NCBI GenBank assembly: GCA_944329365.1
Contig: CALVIC010000010.1
Coordinates: 1 to 45,895 of the forward strand
Reading direction: 5' to 3'
DNA length: 45,895 nt
From: an uncultured Bacilli bacterium
GTDB taxonomy: Bacteria; Bacillota_I; Bacilli_A; RF39; UBA660
Below, in pieces: positions 30,071-39,334 of this stretch (position 1 is its first letter; every line of letters begins with the position of its first letter). Below the pieces are notes generated by a model. That model did no database searches and was not told where the DNA came from. It saw only the letters and a program-made list of their open reading frames with translations. The position numbers and the translations under genes are program-made.

Positions 30071-30097
30071 AAAAGTAACATAACTTGTTGCTTTTTT
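30071..30097 (+). terminator. Intrinsic terminator after rpoZ
   Basis: AAAAGTAACA pairs with TGTTGCTTTT (one U-G) around TAACT, then more T's. Confidence 0.85.
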
Positions 30098-30137
30098 TAG
30101 TAAAATGTGGTAAATTATATGAAGTTGGAGGGATAAC

Positions 30138-30353
30138 ATGGAAATATTGTTAATAATTATCTCAATTCTTTTAATCGCAATCGTCATCTTACAAAGTAAC
30201 AAAGCTGAAAGTGCTTCAAGTGCGATTTTAGGTGGTAACGATGAGTTGTTCGCTCATCGTAAAGAGCGTGGTAGTGAACTTATTATCACAAGACTCACTG
30301 CCGTCTTAGGTGCTGTTTTCTTTATTGTTTGCTTAATCATGGAATTTGTCTAA
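30138..30353 (+). CDS. secG: Preprotein translocase subunit SecG
   Basis: A 71-residue protein with two membrane helices (about 2-19 and 50-70) joined by a short loop with SNKAESASSAILGGNDELF, the typical SecG signature of Gly/Ser-rich cytoplasmic loop. It assists SecYE in protein export. GGAGGG is 7 bases before ATG. Single gene; the frequent neighbours rnr and smpB are absent. Confidence 0.9.
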   Translation: MEILLIIISILLIAIVILQSNKAESASSAILGGNDELFAHRKERGSELIITRLTAVLGAVFFIVCLIMEFV

Positions 30354-30435
30354 AAAGACAATCTCTTTTAATTGTAAAATTGTAATATAAATGTAAACCT
30401 TTAAAAATATTACTGAAAATAAACATATAAACTAT

Positions 30436-30466
30436 AAATAATAGATGCAAATTCTATTATTTTTTA
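30436..30466 (+). terminator. Intrinsic terminator after secG
   Basis: AAATAATAGA pairs with TCTATTATTT around TGCAAAT, followed by T's. A weaker hairpin (AAAAGA/TCTTTT) lies right at the secG stop. Confidence 0.8.
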
Positions 30467-30474
30467 TATTTTTT

Positions 30475-30483
30475 TGCTATAAT
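30475..30483 (+). promoter_or_regulatory. Extended -10 promoter of the rlmN-prpC-prkC operon
   Basis: TGC directly before TATAAT (30478-30483). The predicted start near 30490 excludes the ATG at 30482 and supports the ATG at 30503. Confidence 0.6.
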
Positions 30484-30502
30484 GAATGGTAGGGTGGAAT
30501 TT

Positions 30503-31525
30503 ATGAATATATATGGACAAACACTTGAAAAATTAGAAAATTATTTTGAATGTATTGGTCAGAAAAAATTTAAAGCTACCCAAGTTTATGACTGGCTTTA
30601 TAAAAAGAAAGTAACATCCTTTGATGAAATGACCAATATCAAAAAAGACGTGATTATTAAGTTAAAAGAAGACTTTAAAATAGATAAACCCCAAATTATT
30701 GCCAAGCAAACAGGAAGAGACGTTTACAAATACCTCTTCGAACTAGCTGATGGCAATAAGGTTGAAGCTGTTTTAATGATTCACGATTATGGTATAAGTT
30801 TATGCGTCTCAACTCAAGTAGGTTGTAATATGGGATGCATATTTTGTGAAAGTGGTAGACTAAAAAAAGTCAGAAACCTAGAAACCTCTGAAATGGTTGG
30901 ACAAGTTATGGAAGTTGAAAGAGATTCGCATCTAAAAATCACTCATATCGTTATCATGGGAATAGGTGAACCCTTTGATAACTATAATAACGTTATGAAT
31001 TTTATTAAAATCATCAACAGTGGTAAAGGCTTGGAAATAGGAGCTAGACATATAACCGTTTCAACTTGTGGTATCGTTCCTAAAATAAGAGAATTTACCG
31101 CCGAAAACCTCCAAGTCAACCTAGCTATTTCACTTCATGCCCCAAACGATGAACTTCGAAGCTCCATTATGAAAATCAACAAAGCATATCCACTTAAAGA
31201 ACTAATGGCAGCTATCAAAGATTATATCGATAAAACTCATAGACGTGTAACCTTTGAATATATTATGCTTAAAGGAATAAACGATTCAGATGAATGTGCT
31301 TATGAACTTGCCCATCTTTTAAAAGGCTTAAACTGTTATGTCAATTTAATCCCGTATAATGAAACAAGTCACATAAACTTAGAAAAAACTGAAGAAAAAG
31401 CTCGCATGCACTTTTACGACTTACTAAAAAAACAAGGGATAAGTGTAACTATCCGTAAAGAATTTGGCGGCGACGTGTCGGCAGCTTGCGGCCAATTAAG
31501 ATCTAATTATGAGGAGGTAAAATAA
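30503..31525 (+). CDS. rlmN: Dual-specificity 23S rRNA/tRNA adenine-C2 methyltransferase RlmN
   Basis: A 340-residue radical-SAM enzyme. The cluster motif CNMGCIFC gives C108, C112 and C115. GIGEPFDNY follows, then ARHITVSTCGIVPKI, LAISLHAPNDELR, FEYIMLKGINDS and the catalytic Cys near the end in SAACGQLRSN. RlmN methylates A2503 of 23S rRNA and A37 of some tRNAs. AGGGTGG 6 bases before ATG and the -10 position set the start at 30503. The stop TAA overlaps the start of prpC (TAATG), so the operon is translationally coupled. Confidence 0.93.
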   Translation: MNIYGQTLEKLENYFECIGQKKFKATQVYDWLYKKKVTSFDEMTNIKKDVIIKLKEDFKIDKPQIIAKQTGRDVYKYLFELADGNKVEAVLMIHDYGISLCVSTQVGCNMGCIFCESGRLKKVRNLETSEMVGQVMEVERDSHLKITHIVIMGIGEPFDNYNNVMNFIKIINSGKGLEIGARHITVSTCGIVPKIREFTAENLQVNLAISLHAPNDELRSSIMKINKAYPLKELMAAIKDYIDKTHRRVTFEYIMLKGINDSDECAYELAHLLKGLNCYVNLIPYNETSHINLEKTEEKARMHFYDLLKKQGISVTIRKEFGGDVSAACGQLRSNYEEVK

Positions 31526-32259
31526 TGGAATTTTCATACCTAACTGATCCCGGCAAAGTCAGGGACCATAATGAAGATAGCGTTACAATAGTTAAAAATC
31601 AAACTGGTGAAGTCCTGATGATTGTTGCGGACGGTATGGGTGGCCATAAAGGTGGTGAAATCGCCTCATCGATTGCCATCACTCATATTGGTAAAAGATT
31701 TACCGATACCAGTACCGTTGGTAATAAAGAAGATGCCATCAGTTTTCTAAAAGAAGTTGTCAGTGAAGCTAATATGCTTCTATATAAATATACCGAGAAG
31801 AACCCTGAAAGTGCCGGTATGGGGACGACCATAGTTATGGCCCTGCTGACAAAAGACTTTCTACTATTTGGCAACATAGGTGATTCATCAGGTTACGTTA
31901 TCAAAAATAAAAAATTATACAAAATAACAAACGACCACACTTTAGTTAATTTGCTTGTAAAATCAGGCGAATTAACTCCCGAAGAGGCCAAACATCATCC
32001 GCGAAAAAACGTCCTAATGAGAGCCTTAGGAACCAATATCAGTGTTGAAATGGATATCTTTGACGTTGAAACTGATGTCGAAGGAATCCTACTTTGTAGT
32101 GATGGCCTTACTAACATGCTTGAAGACGATCAAATTGAAAATGTTTTAGATAGTAATCTTTCAATCGATGAAAAGTTACAAAAACTAATCTATAAATGTA
32201 ATAACCGAGGTGGAACCGACAATATCTCAGTTGCTTATCTAAAGAAGGAGGATCAATAA
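31525..32259 (+). CDS. prpC: PP2C-type serine/threonine phosphatase (PrpC/Stp)
   Basis: A 244-residue protein, usual length. DPGKVRDHNEDS, VADGMGGHKGGEIAS, GMGTTIVMALL, FLLFGNIGDSSGYV, ITNDHTLV, LLCSDGLTNML and NNRGGTDNISV are the standard PP2C metal-site and core motifs. It reverses phosphorylation by the PASTA kinase encoded next. The start overlaps the rlmN stop and its own stop overlaps the prkC start, the classical Bacillota order rlmN-prpC-prkC-rsgA-rpe. Cytoplasmic. Confidence 0.95.
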   Translation: MEFSYLTDPGKVRDHNEDSVTIVKNQTGEVLMIVADGMGGHKGGEIASSIAITHIGKRFTDTSTVGNKEDAISFLKEVVSEANMLLYKYTEKNPESAGMGTTIVMALLTKDFLLFGNIGDSSGYVIKNKKLYKITNDHTLVNLLVKSGELTPEEAKHHPRKNVLMRALGTNISVEMDIFDVETDVEGILLCSDGLTNMLEDDQIENVLDSNLSIDEKLQKLIYKCNNRGGTDNISVAYLKKEDQ

Positions 32260-34004
32260 TGGTAAATAAAGGGGATATGATTAATGACCGTTATCAAATA
32301 ATTAGGTCAATAGGCGAAGGAGGAATGGCAAACGTTTATCTTGCCGAAGATACAATTCTCAATCGTAGAGTTGCCGTCAAAATTCTTCGCGGAGATTTGG
32401 CTAGTGATGAAAAATTTGTCCGTCGTTTCCAGCGCGAAGCAATTTCCGCAAGCTCATTAAACGACCCAAACATCGTTGAAGTCTATGATGTCGGCGAAGA
32501 CGATGGTAAATACTTTATCGTCATGGAATACGTTGAAGGAAAAACCTTAAAACAATTAATCAAAAAACGTGGAAGTCTAACACTTCCAGAAGTAATAGAC
32601 ATTATGTTGCAGCTTACTAAAGCCATCGCCCATGCTCACGAAAGCTACATTATTCATCGTGATATCAAACCACAAAACGTTATCATCCTCGAAGATGGAA
32701 CCGTTAAAATCATGGACTTTGGTATCGCTGTGGCTCTAAACTCTGGCGACCTAACCCAAACCAACAGTGTCATGGGAACCGTTTATTACATCCCACCAGA
32801 GCAAGCCAATGGTGGAGCAGCTACTATCAAAAGTGATATCTATTCTTTAGGTATCCTTATGTATGAACTTGTAACAGGTCACGTTCCATTTAAAGGTGAC
32901 AATCCAGTTGAAGTTGCCCTTAAACATATGAAAGAACCGCTTCCGAGCATCTGTGAATACGACCCAGATATGCCGCAAAGTATCGAAAACATTATTCTAA
33001 GGGCCTCAGCTAAAAATCCTAAAAACCGTTATGAATCAGCTATGGAAATGCACGATGACCTAAAAACAGCTCTAGCCCCTGAAAGATTTAACGAGCCTAA
33101 AATAAAATACGATTACCCGGAAACTGGTTTTGATAACGAAGATTCTCCAAAAAATAAAGAATCGCGTTCCGCACGCCGCGAAGACCAAGATGAAAAGAAA
33201 AAAGATAAAAAAATGAATAAAGCCTTAATAATTATCGGAAGTATTATTGTCGTTCTAATTATCGCTTTAATTACAGTATTTTTAATAGTTCCAAGAATTA
33301 TGAACAATCAGGAAATCGAAATACCAGACGTTTCAGGTATGACAGTCAATAAAGCCGAAAGCACCCTAGAAGAAGAAGGATTTACAGTTGCTGAAAAAAC
33401 AAAAAAAGAAAACAGTGACGAAGTCAAGAAAAATCACGTTATCGACACCGAACCGGGAATTGGCCGAACTGTTAAAAAAAGTACAGAAATTACCTTGATA
33501 GTATCCAAAGGAACCGACAAAATCGAAATCGAAGATTATGAAGGTAAAAACTATTACGAAATCAAAGCTCAGTTGGAAGCCAAAGGCATTAAAGTAATAA
33601 CTGAACCAAAAAGAGTTCCAAATACTGATAATGCCAAAGAAGGAACCATTTTAGACCAAGATGTCGAACCAGGTGAAAAACTCGGCAAAGGTGATACTAT
33701 TACTCTAATCATTCCAAATGTGTATACTAGTTATCCAAACTTTGTCGAAGGTGGATACAGCGAAACCAGTGTCAGACAGTTCTGCGAAGAAAATGGTGTA
33801 ACCTTAAATGTTACATATGTTGTTGACCCAACCAGTGAAAACGGAACAATAATTAGTCAAAATAAACAATATGGTGGTGAAGTAAAAAAAGGTGACATTT
33901 TAAATATACGTGTTGTCAAAAATGAAGCTCAAACTCCGGAAGAACCAGAACCTGAAAATAACGATCAAGCCCAAACTCCAACTGAAAGTACTGAAAATCA
34001 ATGA
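32259..34004 (+). CDS. prkC: PASTA-domain serine/threonine kinase PrkC/Stk
   Basis: A 581-residue protein. The kinase domain (about 10-270) has GEGGMANVYLAED, K41 in VAVKIL, HRDIKPQN with D135 and DFG at 153. A Lys/Asp-rich juxtamembrane region precedes one helix (about 321-345). Outside lie three PASTA repeats (about 353-417, 418-487, 488-560), then a Pro/Glu/Gln/Thr-rich tail. PASTA repeats bind muropeptides or lipid II, linking wall state to phosphorylation of growth and translation proteins, probably including RsgA next door. The stop TGA overlaps the rsgA ATG (ATGA). Confidence 0.95.
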   Translation: MVNKGDMINDRYQIIRSIGEGGMANVYLAEDTILNRRVAVKILRGDLASDEKFVRRFQREAISASSLNDPNIVEVYDVGEDDGKYFIVMEYVEGKTLKQLIKKRGSLTLPEVIDIMLQLTKAIAHAHESYIIHRDIKPQNVIILEDGTVKIMDFGIAVALNSGDLTQTNSVMGTVYYIPPEQANGGAATIKSDIYSLGILMYELVTGHVPFKGDNPVEVALKHMKEPLPSICEYDPDMPQSIENIILRASAKNPKNRYESAMEMHDDLKTALAPERFNEPKIKYDYPETGFDNEDSPKNKESRSARREDQDEKKKDKKMNKALIIIGSIIVVLIIALITVFLIVPRIMNNQEIEIPDVSGMTVNKAESTLEEEGFTVAEKTKKENSDEVKKNHVIDTEPGIGRTVKKSTEITLIVSKGTDKIEIEDYEGKNYYEIKAQLEAKGIKVITEPKRVPNTDNAKEGTILDQDVEPGEKLGKGDTITLIIPNVYTSYPNFVEGGYSETSVRQFCEENGVTLNVTYVVDPTSENGTIISQNKQYGGEVKKGDILNIRVVKNEAQTPEEPEPENNDQAQTPTESTENQ

Positions 34005-34834
34005 TTGGCCGGATTATCAAATTATTAAGCAATGACTACACCATCAAAGCTGGAAATCAAAATTACACATGTAAAGCTCGGGGTAAATTTCGAAACTTAA
34101 AACAAACACCCTTAGTCGGTGATTATGTAGAATTTGATGAAAAAAACCATTACATTTTAGAAATTAAACCTCGTAAAAACATTTTGCCAAGACCTCCCGT
34201 ATCTAATGTTGATACATCTTATCTTATAACAAGTCTAAAGGAGCCGGATTTCTCTTCCGCTCTTTTAGACAAGCTTATTTTAATCAGTGAATATAACCAC
34301 ATAAATCCAGTTATCGTCTTTACTAAACAAGATTTACTTACCAAAGAAGAAAAAGAAAAGATAAAACCAATCTTAAAATACTATCAAAATCTCGGCTATA
34401 AAGTATTTCTAAATAATCAAATTACTGAAATAGAACAAACGTTTAAAGATAAATTTTGCGTTTTTACTGGCCAAAGTGGAGCCGGCAAATCGACCTTGAT
34501 TAATAAAATCGATCCGAGTTTGAACTTACAGACAAACGAAATATCTAAAGCCTTAAATAGAGGTAAACACACAACTAGACACACCGAAGCCCTCGAACTA
34601 GCTGGTGGTTTAGTTGCCGATACCCCAGGCTTTTCCGCACTAGATCTCTCTAATCTAACCAAAGAAGACATCCGCAATAATTTTACCGAATTTAATAACT
34701 TTGAATGTAAATATAGAGATTGTATCCATGTCAAGGAAGACGGCTGTCTCGTTAAAGAAAAAGTCAAAAAAGGCGAAATTCTCCAAAGTCGTTACGAAAA
34801 TTATTTAAGTTTTTTACAAGACAAGAAAGTGTGA
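34001..34834 (+). CDS. rsgA: Ribosome small-subunit-dependent GTPase RsgA
   Basis: A 277-residue protein, slightly short. An N-terminal OB fold is followed by a circularly permuted GTPase: FTKQD (G4), then GQSGAGKST (G1, residues 157-165), LNRGKHTTRH (G2) and ADTPGFSAL (G3). The C-terminal zinc site is CKYRDCIH with a later Cys. RsgA helps mature the 30S subunit. Start overlaps prkC by four bases; stop TGA overlaps a GTG of the next gene region. In Bacillota it is a known target of PrkC-type kinases. Confidence 0.95.
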   Translation: MIGRIIKLLSNDYTIKAGNQNYTCKARGKFRNLKQTPLVGDYVEFDEKNHYILEIKPRKNILPRPPVSNVDTSYLITSLKEPDFSSALLDKLILISEYNHINPVIVFTKQDLLTKEEKEKIKPILKYYQNLGYKVFLNNQITEIEQTFKDKFCVFTGQSGAGKSTLINKIDPSLNLQTNEISKALNRGKHTTRHTEALELAGGLVADTPGFSALDLSNLTKEDIRNNFTEFNNFECKYRDCIHVKEDGCLVKEKVKKGEILQSRYENYLSFLQDKKV

Positions 34835-34839
34835 TAAAT

Positions 34840-35475
34840 ATGAAAATATCAGGTTCATTTCTAACCATTCAAGATGACCAAAACAAAATAACTAAATTAA
34901 ACGAAGTTACCGATTATATGCACTTTGACGTTATGGACGGGAAATTTACCTCTCGTCCAACTTTACCATTTAAGGAAATAATAGACAAAACAACTAGCGT
35001 TACTAATCCTAAAGATATCCATCTCATGGTTATAGACATCAAAAAATACGTCGATGAAGTAATTAAAGTAAAACCCGAATATATAACTTTCCATATCGAA
35101 GCTACATTTAATCCTAAAGACATCATTAAATACATTAAAAACAAGAATGTTAAAGTAGGTCTTGCCCTTAATCCAGAAACCGAAACTAAAACCATATATA
35201 AATACTTAAACCAAGTTGACTTAGTTTTAGTAATGTCTGTCCATCCGGGAGCCGGAGGTCAAAAATTTATCGATGTCACTTCTAAAATAAAAGACCTCAA
35301 AAAATATCGAGAATCCAATAACTTAAACTATATAATTGAAATCGATGGTGGGATTAATGACGAAACAATCAAAAAAGTTAAAGATGCCGATTTAGTCGTC
35401 GTTGGTTCATACATAACGAATCATGATAACTTTGAAGCGCAAGTTAATAATCTAAGGAGGAGTTTAAATGAATAA
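34840..35475 (+). CDS. rpe: Ribulose-phosphate 3-epimerase
   Basis: A 211-residue TIM-barrel enzyme. Key parts are MHFDVMDGKFTSRPT (metal His and Asp), DIHLMVI, YITFHIEA, LVLVMSVHPGAGGQKF and EIDGGINDETI with the second Asp. It interconverts ribulose-5-phosphate and xylulose-5-phosphate. The usual Ser-Pro-Ser near the N-terminus is replaced by SGSFLT. The start at 34840 is preferred to GTG 34831 inside rsgA; the ribosome site is weak, so coupling to rsgA is likely. Its end overlaps the pilin-like gene by 8 bases. Confidence 0.92.
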   Translation: MKISGSFLTIQDDQNKITKLNEVTDYMHFDVMDGKFTSRPTLPFKEIIDKTTSVTNPKDIHLMVIDIKKYVDEVIKVKPEYITFHIEATFNPKDIIKYIKNKNVKVGLALNPETETKTIYKYLNQVDLVLVMSVHPGAGGQKFIDVTSKIKDLKKYRESNNLNYIIEIDGGINDETIKKVKDADLVVVGSYITNHDNFEAQVNNLRRSLNE

Positions 35476-35878
35476 AAAAGCCTTTACCTTAGCTGAACTA
35501 TTAGGAGTTATTGTCATCTTGGGAATTATTGGAACTATAGCGATAATTGCCATCGACAGTAATATCAAAAATGGTCGTTATCAAACTTGCCTCGCCCAAA
35601 ATCAAAACCTTATCGAAGGAGCAAAAACCTTAGTAACTGAATATCCCAGCGTCCTTCCAAATGCCGGTGGGAAAACAGTGTTAAGCGTCGATATTCTAAA
35701 AAACGGTGGAGAGGTAAATGGAGTGACTGTCGAAGGTGGTCACATCGATCAAAACCTCGAAAATCCAATGACTGAAAAACCATATACAAACAACGTAAAA
35801 GTTGTAATTACATCTTCTAACGGAACTAAGTTTAATTACGAAGTTACTGCTCCAGATAATGAAAAATGTCAAAAATAG
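35468..35878 (+). CDS. Type IV pilin-like (pseudopilin) protein
   Basis: A 136-residue protein. MNKKA then FTLAELLGVIVILGIIGTIA is a class III prepilin start: short basic leader, cleavage before Phe, Glu at +5 and a long hydrophobic helix. Ala stands at -1 where Gly is usual, so processing may differ. The rest is a small beta-rich head with two Cys (YQTCLAQ and DNEKCQK) that may be joined. No peptidase, ATPase or other pilus gene is in the window. AGGAGG lies inside the end of rpe. Possible roles are competence or surface adhesion. It lies between rpe and nifJ, an unusual place. Confidence 0.8.
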   Translation: MNKKAFTLAELLGVIVILGIIGTIAIIAIDSNIKNGRYQTCLAQNQNLIEGAKTLVTEYPSVLPNAGGKTVLSVDILKNGGEVNGVTVEGGHIDQNLENPMTEKPYTNNVKVVITSSNGTKFNYEVTAPDNEKCQK

Positions 35879-35889
35879 GGGGAATGAAT

Positions 35890-38800
35890 ATGAAACGAAT
35901 AATCGCTGATGGAAATGAAGCCTGTTCAAGAGCTTCATATCTTTTTACTGAACTAGCTGGAATCTACCCAATCACCCCATCAACACCAATGCCTGAAAAT
36001 ATCGACAAATGGAGTGGGGAAGGTAAGAAAAATATCTTTGGTGAAATTCCTAAAGTTGTTGAAATGCAAAGTGAGGCTGGTGCTATTGGACTTGTCCATG
36101 GAGCGCTTCAATCCGGAACTCTAGCAACCACTTATACAGCTAGCCAAGGACTTCTTTTAATGATTCCAAATCTTTATAAAATAGCTGGTGAAATGTGGCC
36201 ATTCGTCATGCATGTAGCTGCCCGAAGTCTCTCGACCCATGCCCTAAGTATCTTTGGCGATCATCAAGATGTTTATAGTGTCAGAAGTACTGGCATATGC
36301 ATGCTTGCTTCTTCCTCAGTTGAAGATGCTTATTATTTGGCCCTAGTTGCCCATCTTTCGAGCTTAAAAGCATCCCTTCCATTTCTTCATTTCTTTGATG
36401 GCTTTCGAACTAGCCATGAATTAAACAAAATAACAATTTTAGACGAAGAAGACATAAAACCTTTAATTCCAATTGATGCCTTAGAAAAATTTAGAAGCCG
36501 GGCCTTAACTAAAAACACTGTAACTCGTGGAACAAACCAAAATCCTGATATTTATTTTCAAATAACTGAATCTCGAAATCGTTTTTATAATGTAACTCCG
36601 GATATCGTCAACCATTATATGCAGGAAATCAATAAGTTATCTGGTAAAAACTATAAACCATTTAATTACTACGGAAGTAAAACAGCTAAAAAAGTAATCG
36701 TTGCCATGGGCTCAGTTTGTGAAACAATCAAAGAAACAATCGATTATCTAGGTGGTGAAATTGGACTTATCGAAGTTCACCTATATCGTCCATTTAGTTC
36801 AAAATATCTCCTTGATGTTTTACCAGAAACTACTGAAAAGATTGCCGTTCTTGACCGAACCAAAGAAGCCGGAAGTGCGGGTGAGCCCCTTTATCTAGAT
36901 GTTTCATCTGTCCTTAGAGATAAAAACATAAAAGTCGCCAGAGGACGTTATGGCCTCTCTAGTAAAGATACAACTCCAGGTATGATAAAAGCTGTCTATG
37001 ACATGTTAGATAATCCTAAGCCCGAATTTACAATCGGTATCGACGATGACGTTACTAATTTAAGCTTAAAATATTCAAACATCAATACTAACCATACATC
37101 TGAATTTTTGATATACGGTTATGGTAGTGACGGTATGGTCAGCTGTAGCAAATCTTTGATAAATATAATTGGAACCAAAGAAAATCAATATGTTCAAGGA
37201 TACTTTGAATATGACTCTAAAAAGTCGGGTGGGGTAACCGCCAGCCATCTAAGATTTTCTAAAGAAAAAATTAGATCGACTTACTTTGTTCACAATCCGG
37301 AATTAGTTGTTATATCTAAAGATACTTATTTAGAAAACTTTGATCCAATCTCTGATATCAAAGAAAATGGAACACTTCTAATAAACACCTCTAAAACTGA
37401 AGAAGAAATCTTGGAAGCTCTAAAGCCTTTTAAAAAGACTTTAAATACCAAAAACATCTCTTTATATATTATCGACGCTGATAAAATAGCTAGAGAAAAT
37501 AACCTAAATCGTAAAATAAGTATGATTATGGAAAAAGCCATATTTAATCTTACTAATCTCATAGACGAAAAAGAAGCCACTCAAAAATTAGAAGAATATA
37601 TTATTAAAAAATTTGCCGTTAAATCTAAAACAGTTGCTGAAAATAACCTTAAATCTCTAAAAGACGTCGATGCCATGATAAAGCACGTTAAACTAGACAC
37701 AAGCTCCCAAGAACTAGACTTCAATTCGAAAACCATTTATGATGCTCTATCTCATCGCGAAGGAGGAAAACTTAAAGTTTCAGATTTTTCTGGGTATGAA
37801 GATGGAACATTCATTCATACCGAACCAGAAATGCAAAATATCAGCGAATTTGTTCCAAAATGGATTCAAGAAAATTGTATTCAATGTGGCATGTGTTCCT
37901 TAGTTTGTCCTCATGGTGTCATTAGACCATTTTTATTAAACGAAGAAGAATATAAATCCGCACCCGGTTACATTCAAAGAGAATGTAAACCGGCCCTAGG
38001 TATTCCAAATCATTATTATATAATCGCTATATCTGCCAAAAATTGTACTGGTTGTGGCGTTTGTATAAACACCTGTCCTGGCCTTAGAGGTAATAAAGCT
38101 TTGGCCTTTGAAAGTCTAAAAGATAGTAAAAATGATCTTATATTTGATTATCTAATCGAAAACGTTACCGAAAAACATAACTTCAAAAAAGAGACCATCA
38201 AAGGAAGCCAATTTATTCAGCCTAAATTCTGCTTCCACGGGGCTTGTGCCGGATGTGGTGAAACGGCCTACATCAAATTACTTACTCAATTGACTGGTGA
38301 CAATTTGATAATTGCCAACGCTACCGGTTGTTCATCAATCTATGGTGGTGAACTTCCGAATGCTCCGTACCAAGTTCCATGGGCCAGCAGTCTTTTCGAA
38401 GACAACGCGGAATTCGGTTACGGTATCTTGATGGGCTACGAAAACAAACGCGACCAAATTCGAACCATTATGCAAAAGGGTAGAGACCATCTGTTTACTA
38501 AATGGTTGGAAAACGAAGACGATTACGAAATAACCAAAGAAATCTCTAATCAAATCGATTATGAAAAATATCCGGAATTAAAACCATTTAAAGATTATAT
38601 TCCTGCCAAAAGCATATGGGAAATAGGTGGTGACGGTTGGGCATACGACATTGGTTTTAGTGGTATCGACCACGTCCTATCTAGTGGTGAGAATGTTAAA
38701 ATATTAGTCTTAGATACAGAGGTATATTCTAATACCGGTGGTCAAGTATCGAAAGCTACTCCAGAAGGTATGGTTGCCCAGTTTGCCAGCCGTGGTAAAA

Positions 38801-39240
38801 AGACTTACCGTAAAGATTTGGCGCGAATTGCCATGTCCTATCCAAACACCTATGTTGCTCAAATATGCCTAGGTGGTAATATGCTTCAAACAATCAATGC
38901 TCTAAGTGAAGCTATCAAACATAAAGGTCCAGCTTTAATAATAGCCTACTGTCCATGCATATCCCATGGTCTTAAAGGTGGAATGGGACAAAGTATTTCT
39001 TCTGAAGCCCTTGCCACTAAATGTGGCTATTTCCCATTGTTTAGATACGATGGAACCACTGAAACCTTCACCTTAGACACCAAAAATCCTAATTTTGATC
39101 TTTATGAAGAATATCTAAATACCCAAACCAGATACTCCATGTTAAAAAATGTTAATAAAGAAGAAGCTGACAATATGCTTAAACTCAACAAAGAAGCAGC
39201 CATCAAAAGATTTAATTATTATAAAAACCTCACTAATTAA
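35890..39240 (+). CDS. nifJ: Pyruvate:ferredoxin (flavodoxin) oxidoreductase
   Basis: A 1116-residue single-chain PFOR. The N-terminal pyruvate domain has GIYPITPSTPMPENIDKWSG, then ASQGLLLMIPNLYKIAGE. Two 4Fe-4S motifs are CIQCGMCSLVCP and CTGCGVCINTCP; the third cluster uses FHGACAGCGETA and later CPCISHG. TPP/Mg binding sits in the region ILVLDTEVYSNTGGQ. The enzyme converts pyruvate and CoA to acetyl-CoA, CO2 and reduced ferredoxin, central to anaerobic metabolism. AGGGGG 7 bases before ATG at 35890 fixes the start. The flavodoxin at 3221 could be an electron acceptor. A terminator ends the long operon. Confidence 0.97.
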   Translation: MKRIIADGNEACSRASYLFTELAGIYPITPSTPMPENIDKWSGEGKKNIFGEIPKVVEMQSEAGAIGLVHGALQSGTLATTYTASQGLLLMIPNLYKIAGEMWPFVMHVAARSLSTHALSIFGDHQDVYSVRSTGICMLASSSVEDAYYLALVAHLSSLKASLPFLHFFDGFRTSHELNKITILDEEDIKPLIPIDALEKFRSRALTKNTVTRGTNQNPDIYFQITESRNRFYNVTPDIVNHYMQEINKLSGKNYKPFNYYGSKTAKKVIVAMGSVCETIKETIDYLGGEIGLIEVHLYRPFSSKYLLDVLPETTEKIAVLDRTKEAGSAGEPLYLDVSSVLRDKNIKVARGRYGLSSKDTTPGMIKAVYDMLDNPKPEFTIGIDDDVTNLSLKYSNINTNHTSEFLIYGYGSDGMVSCSKSLINIIGTKENQYVQGYFEYDSKKSGGVTASHLRFSKEKIRSTYFVHNPELVVISKDTYLENFDPISDIKENGTLLINTSKTEEEILEALKPFKKTLNTKNISLYIIDADKIARENNLNRKISMIMEKAIFNLTNLIDEKEATQKLEEYIIKKFAVKSKTVAENNLKSLKDVDAMIKHVKLDTSSQELDFNSKTIYDALSHREGGKLKVSDFSGYEDGTFIHTEPEMQNISEFVPKWIQENCIQCGMCSLVCPHGVIRPFLLNEEEYKSAPGYIQRECKPALGIPNHYYIIAISAKNCTGCGVCINTCPGLRGNKALAFESLKDSKNDLIFDYLIENVTEKHNFKKETIKGSQFIQPKFCFHGACAGCGETAYIKLLTQLTGDNLIIANATGCSSIYGGELPNAPYQVPWASSLFEDNAEFGYGILMGYENKRDQIRTIMQKGRDHLFTKWLENEDDYEITKEISNQIDYEKYPELKPFKDYIPAKSIWEIGGDGWAYDIGFSGIDHVLSSGENVKILVLDTEVYSNTGGQVSKATPEGMVAQFASRGKKTYRKDLARIAMSYPNTYVAQICLGGNMLQTINALSEAIKHKGPALIIAYCPCISHGLKGGMGQSISSEALATKCGYFPLFRYDGTTETFTLDTKNPNFDLYEEYLNTQTRYSMLKNVNKEEADNMLKLNKEAAIKRFNYYKNLTN

Positions 39241-39255
39241 TTTACATTAAAAACA

Positions 39256-39287
39256 AAAAACAACATTTTACATCTTGTTGTTTTTTT
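39256..39287 (+). terminator. Intrinsic terminator after nifJ
   Basis: AAAACAACA pairs with TTGTTGTTT around a 9-base loop and is followed by T7. Confidence 0.85.
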
Positions 39288-39294
39288 AATGTTT

Positions 39295-39322
39295 TGATAC
39301 AATTATATTGTATAGTAAAATC
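39295..39322 (+). promoter_or_regulatory. Probable promoter of surface protein gene
   Basis: TTGATA, 16 bases, TAAAAT, lying between the nifJ terminator and GAGGAGA. The predicted start agrees with the ATG at 39335, not 39308. Confidence 0.45.
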
Positions 39323-39334
39323 GAGGAGATAGTT

